Source: Hymenobacter sp. BT730 (GTDB taxonomy: Bacteria > Bacteroidota > Bacteroidia > Cytophagales > Hymenobacteraceae). From it: DNA of 64,000 nt. Below, piece after piece: positions 59,434 to 64,000 of the stretch (position 1 is its first letter; the number at the start of each line of letters is the position of its first letter). Location of the stretch: assembly GCF_030542105.1 (NCBI RefSeq), contig NZ_JAUOFB010000001.1, positions 1,240,001 to 1,304,000 of the forward strand. Direction: 5' to 3'. Under the pieces are notes generated by a model, which was not told the DNA's origin, searched no databases, and saw only the letters and a list, made by a program, of their open reading frames with translations. The translations under genes and the position numbers were made by a program.

Positions 59434-59488
59434 AGCCCATAAAAAGAAGAGGCTCTACACATTGTAGAGCCTCTTCTTTTTATGGGCT
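59434..59488. terminator. Bidirectional terminator with 26-bp perfect stem
   Basis: Arms 59434-59459 and 59463-59488 are perfect reverse complements around a 3-nt loop, with A5 and T5 tracts on the sides. Confidence 0.85.
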
Positions 59489-59512
59489 AGTCTGCAACCT
59501 AGAAATGGCTTT

Positions 59513-60844
59513 CTACAGGCTCAGGCCTTCTTCTAACTCCGGATTTAGCTCACTTGCGGCAGTCACGCGCAGCTGCACCAACTCTACGGAGCGGCGTGAG
59601 CGTTGCAGCACCCGGAACTCATAAGGGTCGAGCACAGCCACGTCGCCTACTTCCGGGATGTTGCCATAAATCATATTCAGCAGACCACCCACGGTTTCGT
59701 AGTCTTCTCCTTCCGGCAGGGGGTAGGGTAGAAACTCGTTGGCATCGGGAATGGCGGTGGAGGTGTGCACGCGGTATTCCGTTTCCGAAATCTTCTCTAC
59801 CACGGGTACTTCGTTATCGTACTCATCCTGAATTTCGCCTACCAACTCTTCCATAATATCCTCGATGGTGACGATGCCGGAAACGCCGCCAAACTCATCC
59901 GAAACAATGGCAATGTGCATATGCTTGCGCTGGAACTGGCGCAGCAGGCGGTTGATTTTCTTGGTTTCCGGCACAAAGTAGGCCGGACGCATAATGCGGG
60001 CCAGCTCTATATGCTCATTAAGACGAACAATATTAAGCAGGTCCTTTACATACAGAATGCCCACTATGTTATCAATAGAGCCTTCGTACACGGGAATCCG
60101 CGAATAGCCCTCGCTCTGCACCGTCTCGAAGATTTTATCCTCCGGCGAATTCACGTCGATAGCCACAATTTTGGTGCGGGGCACCATTATTTGCTTCACC
60201 ATCCGGTCGTTAAACTCAAATACATTCTCAATCAGCTCATGCTCAGAATCCTGAATTTCGCCGCTTTGCTTGCTTTGGTCCAGCAGAATCCGGATTTCTT
60301 CTGTGGTATGGGCTGCCTCGCCATGGAGGGCCTTCACCCCAAACAAACCTAGGGTAAGGTTGCTGAGGCGGTCAAGCAGCCAGATGAAAGGCCGGAATAC
60401 AAAATAGAAAATCTTGAGGGGCCAGGCTACCACCATGCTCACAGTTTCGGAGCGCTGCAGGGCCATAACTTTAGGTGCCTGTTCGCCAATTACAATGTGC
60501 AGCGTGGTGATGAAGGCGAAAGACAGGGCCAGCGAAACCCGGTGCAGCCACTCAGGGGAGATGCTGATATTTACGGCCGTGAGGGCCCCAGTTACTACCT
60601 TCTCGGCTACACTTTCGCCAATCCAACCCAATAGCAGGGAGGCCAGTGTGATACCCAGCTGACAGGCTGATAGGTATGCGTTAAGATTGTGTAGAATGCT
60701 CTGGGTAATGCGCGCTAAGTTGTCGCCGCTTTGAGCACGCAGGTCAATTTGCGAGGCCCTGACCTTTACTAAAGCAAACTCGGCAGCCACGAAAAACCCA
60801 TTCAGCAAGACAAGCAGAAGGGTAAGCAGTATTTGTAAAACCAT
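59513..60844 (-). CDS. CNNM/CorC (HlyC/hemolysin) family transporter-like protein
   Basis: 443 residues. An N-terminal DUF21 (CNNM) membrane domain with about four spans (LTLLLVLLNGFFVAAEFALV, IGEQAPKVMALQRSE), a pair of CBS domains (about 205-330, IMVPRTKIVAIDVNSPEDKI), and a C-terminal CorC_HlyC transporter-associated domain (about 350-440, LPEGEDYETVGGLLNMIYG). These proteins are linked to magnesium and cobalt efflux or sodium transport; hemolysin is a historical name. Promoter element TACTTTTG is at 60889-60896 on the minus strand, 44 nt upstream of the ATG. Confidence 0.88.
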   Translation of the reverse strand: MVLQILLTLLLVLLNGFFVAAEFALVKVRASQIDLRAQSGDNLARITQSILHNLNAYLSACQLGITLASLLLGWIGESVAEKVVTGALTAVNISISPEWLHRVSLALSFAFITTLHIVIGEQAPKVMALQRSETVSMVVAWPLKIFYFVFRPFIWLLDRLSNLTLGLFGVKALHGEAAHTTEEIRILLDQSKQSGEIQDSEHELIENVFEFNDRMVKQIMVPRTKIVAIDVNSPEDKIFETVQSEGYSRIPVYEGSIDNIVGILYVKDLLNIVRLNEHIELARIMRPAYFVPETKKINRLLRQFQRKHMHIAIVSDEFGGVSGIVTIEDIMEELVGEIQDEYDNEVPVVEKISETEYRVHTSTAIPDANEFLPYPLPEGEDYETVGGLLNMIYGNIPEVGDVAVLDPYEFRVLQRSRRSVELVQLRVTAASELNPELEEGLSL

Positions 60845-60888
60845 AGAGACGGAGTGGGGCTCACGCGGCCCGTTACTCCTAAGTAGTG

Positions 60889-60896
60889 CAAAAGTA
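60889..60896 (-). promoter_or_regulatory. Bacteroidota -7 element (TACTTTTG) of the CNNM gene
   Basis: Exact TAnnTTTG match on the minus strand, 44 nt before the ATG at 60844. Confidence 0.5.
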
Positions 60897-61082
60897 CGAG
60901 AATCCGGGCAAGCGGTTGGCTTTTCCCTTAAAGGCAGGGCCTTGGAGATTATTCCAACCGGAAGGTAGAGGCAGGCAACCCAACGGGAGTTTGTGTGTTG
61001 TCATAAGATATTTGTGCTACTTCCTCCCGTTCTTTGTTTGGTGCTGAGTTGTTATTCGGCTACCGTCCTGTATTGCATTTCT

Positions 61083-63290
61083 ATGTCTGTTGCTTTTCGA
61101 AAACTGTTTTTGCTTCTGCTGCTGGCTTTGCTCGTGCAAAGTACCGTAGCGCAGGTGCTCACGCCTACCAAGCTCTCTACCACGCTCAGTCAGCCCACCG
61201 CCAAAGTGGGGGAGGAACTGGACCTGATTGTGAATGCGCGCATGCAGGATACGTGGCACCTTTACGCCACCGATTTCGACCCCGATCTGGGCCCCACAGT
61301 CTTCACGTTCAGCTTTGCCAAAAGTGCCGCCTATGCGCTGGTAGGCAAGCCTAAATCCATTGGCACCAAGAAGAAATTCGACGAAGTATTTAAGGGAGAT
61401 ATATCCTACTTTGAGAAAACCGGCCAGATTCGGCAGCGCATTCGGGTGCTACAGCCTGGGCCGCTCACCATTCAGGCCGAGGTAGAATACCAGACCTGTA
61501 CTGATGTAGACGGCCGTTGCGTGCCTGGCGAAGAAACCCTCCGCTTCGGTCCCATCGAAGTAACAGCTACTGCTGCCGCTCCTGCTCCCGCTACGCAACC
61601 TGTTGCCCCCGGCACAGCAACTCCTGCTAAAGCCCTGACACCGGCCGTAACGGCCGCACCAACTACTTCAGCAGCGGACACCAGCTCTAAGGGGCCGGCT
61701 GCGGGCGCCGCTGTAGCGCCTGCGGCTGCAGCAGATACCACGGCCCAGCAGGCTCCGGTAGCGGTAACGGGCAAAGGGGCTACGGCCACAGTGGCCGCAA
61801 CTCCGGCCGAAGAAGCCGAGGCCGGCGGGTTATTCAGCTTTGCCCTGCTGGCTTTCTTCTCGGGGCTGGCGGCCTTGCTTACCCCGTGCGTATTTCCCAT
61901 GATACCCATGACGGTATCCTACTTCACCGGGGGCAGCGACTCGCGGGCACAGGGCATTCTGAAGGCCTTGGTGTACGGGCTGTCCATTATTGTGATTTAC
62001 ACCATTCTGGGCGTGATTGTAGCCCGCCTGCTGGGTGAGGATGGTCCCAATTTTATGGCCACGCACTGGCTGCCAAATCTGCTGTTTTTTGCTGTTTTCG
62101 TGGTGTTTGGTTTGTCGTTTCTGGGGTTGTTTGAAATTACTCTGCCCCATAATTTGGTGAACAAAGCCGATGCACAGGCGGACAAAGGCGGCTGGCTGGG
62201 CGTGTTTTTTATGGCCTTCACGCTGGTGCTCGTATCGTTTTCCTGCACCGGCCCCATTGTAGCTACCATTCTAGGCCTGGCGGCCCGGGGCCAAACCATT
62301 ACGCCCGTTATCGGGATGCTGGGCTTTTCCCTGGCCTTTGCACTGCCCTTCACACTGTTCGCTATTTTCCCCTCTTGGCTGAAAAGCCTGCCTCGCTCCG
62401 GTGGCTGGCTGAACACGGTGAAAGTAGTGCTGGGCTTTGTAGAGCTGATGCTGGCGCTGAAATTCCTGAGCATGGCTGACCTGGCTTACCACTGGAACCT
62501 GCTCTCCCGCGACCTGTACCTGGTACTCTGGATTGTGCTTTCAGCCCTGCTAGGAGTATATCTGCTGGGTAAGTTTAAACTCTCCCACGACAGCGACCTG
62601 ACCCACTTGAGCGTAGGCCGCCTGCTGATGGCGGTGCTGGCCTTCAGCTTTATGGTGTATTTGATTCCCGGCCTGTTTGGGGCGCCGCTACCGCTACTGG
62701 CTGGTTACCTGCCCCCCCAAACCAGCCGAGACTTTTCTCTGGCATCCGCCACAGCCGCGCCGGTGAGTTCCACGCGCAATGCCTTATGCGAAATCCCTCG
62801 GCACGCCGATTTTCTGGAACTGCCCCACGGGCTGCAGGGCTATTTTGATCTGGAGCAGGCCAAGCGGTGCGCGCGGGCACAGAACAAGCCCATTTTTATT
62901 GATTTTACCGGCCATGCCTGCGTGAACTGCCGCAAAATGGAGGCCAGCGTCTGGAGCGACCCACAGGTGCTCCAGCGTCTGCGCAACGACTTTGTGGTAG
63001 TGGCTTTATATGTGGACGACAAAACCGAGCTGCCACAAAATGAGTGGTACACCTCCAAGCGCGACGGCAAAGTGAAGCCGACCCTGGGCAAGCAAAATGC
63101 CGATTTGCAGGTAACCAAGTATGGCGTAAATGCCCAGCCTTATTACGTGCTCCTGAACCCTAACGACCCCACCGATAAGCCCCTGGTAAAGCCTGTGGCG
63201 TACGAAGCCAGCGTCAGTAGCTTTGTTCAGTTTTTAGATGCTGGCCTGGCACAATACCGGCAGCAAGCGCAAGCGGTAGTAGTGCGGTAA
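61083..63290 (+). CDS. dsbD: Thiol:disulfide interchange protein DsbD
   Basis: 735 residues from the ATG at 61083. It passes electrons from cytoplasmic thioredoxin to periplasmic proteins. Domain order: signal peptide (LLLLLALLVQSTVAQ), N-terminal DsbD beta domain (about 25-150, WHLYATDFDPDLGPTVFTF, with CTDVDGRC), an Ala/Pro/Thr-rich linker, the eight-span membrane domain with the Cys pair in LTPCVFPMIPMTV and SFSCTGPIV, and a C-terminal thioredoxin domain with CVNC (Cys613/Cys616). The linker is longer than in E. coli DsbD. The next gene follows after 46 bp on the same strand. Confidence 0.92.
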   Translation: MSVAFRKLFLLLLLALLVQSTVAQVLTPTKLSTTLSQPTAKVGEELDLIVNARMQDTWHLYATDFDPDLGPTVFTFSFAKSAAYALVGKPKSIGTKKKFDEVFKGDISYFEKTGQIRQRIRVLQPGPLTIQAEVEYQTCTDVDGRCVPGEETLRFGPIEVTATAAAPAPATQPVAPGTATPAKALTPAVTAAPTTSAADTSSKGPAAGAAVAPAAAADTTAQQAPVAVTGKGATATVAATPAEEAEAGGLFSFALLAFFSGLAALLTPCVFPMIPMTVSYFTGGSDSRAQGILKALVYGLSIIVIYTILGVIVARLLGEDGPNFMATHWLPNLLFFAVFVVFGLSFLGLFEITLPHNLVNKADAQADKGGWLGVFFMAFTLVLVSFSCTGPIVATILGLAARGQTITPVIGMLGFSLAFALPFTLFAIFPSWLKSLPRSGGWLNTVKVVLGFVELMLALKFLSMADLAYHWNLLSRDLYLVLWIVLSALLGVYLLGKFKLSHDSDLTHLSVGRLLMAVLAFSFMVYLIPGLFGAPLPLLAGYLPPQTSRDFSLASATAAPVSSTRNALCEIPRHADFLELPHGLQGYFDLEQAKRCARAQNKPIFIDFTGHACVNCRKMEASVWSDPQVLQRLRNDFVVVALYVDDKTELPQNEWYTSKRDGKVKPTLGKQNADLQVTKYGVNAQPYYVLLNPNDPTDKPLVKPVAYEASVSSFVQFLDAGLAQYRQQAQAVVVR

Positions 63291-63336
63291 ATCAAATTTT
63301 CACTGCTTTCATCTTTCATCAGTTTCTATTTCCTGC

Positions 63337-64000
63337 ATGAAAAAAGTATTGTTAATGCTGAGCACAGTGTGGCTACTGAGCCCGGTGCTCAGCCAGGCCC
63401 AGACTAAAGCACCAGATCCGGGGCGCATCACGCTGGTTATACACGGCGGCGCTGGCACCATTACCAAGGCCCTGATGACGCCCGAAAAGGAAAAGGCCTA
63501 TCAGGAAGCACTTAATCTGGCCCTGCAAACCGGCTACGCTATTCTGAAAAAAGGGGGCACTTCCCTGGATGCCGTAGAAGCCACGGTGCGGGTAATGGAA
63601 GACTCGCCTTTGTTTAATGCCGGCAAAGGGGCCGTATTCACCCATGAAGGCCGTAATGAGATGGACGCGGCTATTATGGAAGGTCAGACCCTGAAAGCGG
63701 GTTCGGTAGCAGGCGTCACCGTCATTCGGAACCCCATTACGGCGGCAAGGGCTGTGATGGAAAAATCGGAGCACGTGATGATGGTAGGGCCCGGAGCCGA
63801 AGCTTTTGCCCGAGAAAAGGGGCTGGAAATCGTGTCGCCTGAATATTTCTATACCGAGGCCCGTTACCAGCAGCTACAAAAAGCCCTGCAGCAGGAAAAA
63901 AGCGCCGGCACCCCCGACCAGCTCAATGCCCCCACTAAAGCCAGTGAGTCGGTTCCCAAGAAAACCAAGGTGAAAATGAAAGCCGGCAAAGCACAGGGCC
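63337..64000 (+). CDS. Isoaspartyl peptidase/L-asparaginase (N-terminal part, runs off right edge)
   Basis: The first 221 codons, from the ATG at 63337. A signal peptide (VLLMLSTVWLLSPVLSQAQ) means export to the periplasm. The Ntn-hydrolase family start is clear: ITLVIHGGAGTITKALMTPE, GGTSLDAVEATVRVMEDSP, FNAGKGAVFTHEGRNEMDAA and the ITAARAVMEKSEHVMMVGPG block. The autocleavage Thr of the beta subunit would lie outside the window. It removes isoaspartyl dipeptides or asparagine; the linker region before the cut is rich in Lys, as in other members. It is 46 bp after dsbD and may share its transcript. Confidence 0.88.
   Translation, partial: MKKVLLMLSTVWLLSPVLSQAQTKAPDPGRITLVIHGGAGTITKALMTPEKEKAYQEALNLALQTGYAILKKGGTSLDAVEATVRVMEDSPLFNAGKGAVFTHEGRNEMDAAIMEGQTLKAGSVAGVTVIRNPITAARAVMEKSEHVMMVGPGAEAFAREKGLEIVSPEYFYTEARYQQLQKALQQEKSAGTPDQLNAPTKASESVPKKTKVKMKAGKAQG

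Noticed and set aside
1..64000. CRISPR arrays, prophage, insertion sequences, integrases
   Set aside because: No regularly spaced direct repeats, transposase or integrase motifs were found on either strand by reading; a repeat finder was not run.

Overview
The window comes from a Bacteroidota genome, most likely Hymenobacter or a close Cytophagales relative; this is inferred from gene content, not from any search. Pointers are the Bacteroidota -7 promoter element TAnnTTTG in front of many genes, little visible Shine-Dalgarno signal, moderately high GC, type IX secretion (T9SS) sorting domains on secreted proteins, a TonB-dependent receptor, a DUF2723 membrane protein, and the birA-rsfS-ftsH-LUD neighbourhood.

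Layout. 1-3.1 kb (minus): start of an exported S8-type peptidase that runs off the left edge, a secreted beta-propeller-like protein, an LpxH-type hydrolase and a LUD protein. 3.2-5.4 kb (plus): an exported alkaline-phosphatase-fold protein followed by a CotH-like protein, lying between the LUD gene and ftsH. 5.5-8.9 kb: ftsH and rsfS (minus) diverge from birA (plus). 9.2-14.1 kb: T9SS-sorted cupredoxin, DUF2723 protein, rlmB-like methyltransferase. 14.2-18.7 kb: GDP-mannose pyrophosphorylase and KpsF-type isomerase (minus), divergent from recQ. 18.7-23.5 kb: GNAT acetyltransferase, bacilliredoxin, TPR protein, PorE-like OmpA protein. 24.2-28.0 kb: a peptide/nickel-type ABC importer (two permeases and a binding lipoprotein) with no ATPase beside it. 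28.0-32.2 kb: a tiny peptide gene, a 501-aa helical-repeat protein of unknown function, a LytTR regulator with a degraded receiver and a DinB-like protein. 32.4-39.2 kb: a 2080-aa alpha-2-macroglobulin with intact thioester motif, and a basic exported protein. 39.3-44.2 kb: ferredoxin and ferredoxin-NADP reductase, tRNA-Arg(ACG), a TVP38 protein, a DUF2167 protein, cystathionine gamma-synthase. 44.3-51.4 kb: T9SS cargo, an intergenic region holding a decayed OmpA fragment, a TonB receptor, an SGNH lipoprotein and an OmpA lipoprotein. 51.5-57.6 kb: class I aldolase, accD, two tandem glycine-zipper OmpA proteins, an endonuclease III-like glycosylase and a radical SAM protein. 57.6-64 kb: SnoaL-like protein, gamma-carbonic anhydrase, small lipoprotein, CNNM/CorC transporter, DsbD and the start of an isoaspartyl peptidase.

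Most of this is ordinary chromosome: envelope biogenesis, secretion, redox and housekeeping. There is no CRISPR array, prophage, insertion sequence or integrase. The parts most worth a second look are the CotH-like/phosphatase-like pair, the 28-30 kb locus (hidden 53-aa peptide, operator-like palindromes, unknown 501-aa protein), the OmpA remnant at 45.9 kb, the macroglobulin with a TonB-plug-like insert, and a set of unusually long perfect inverted repeats that separate convergent genes.
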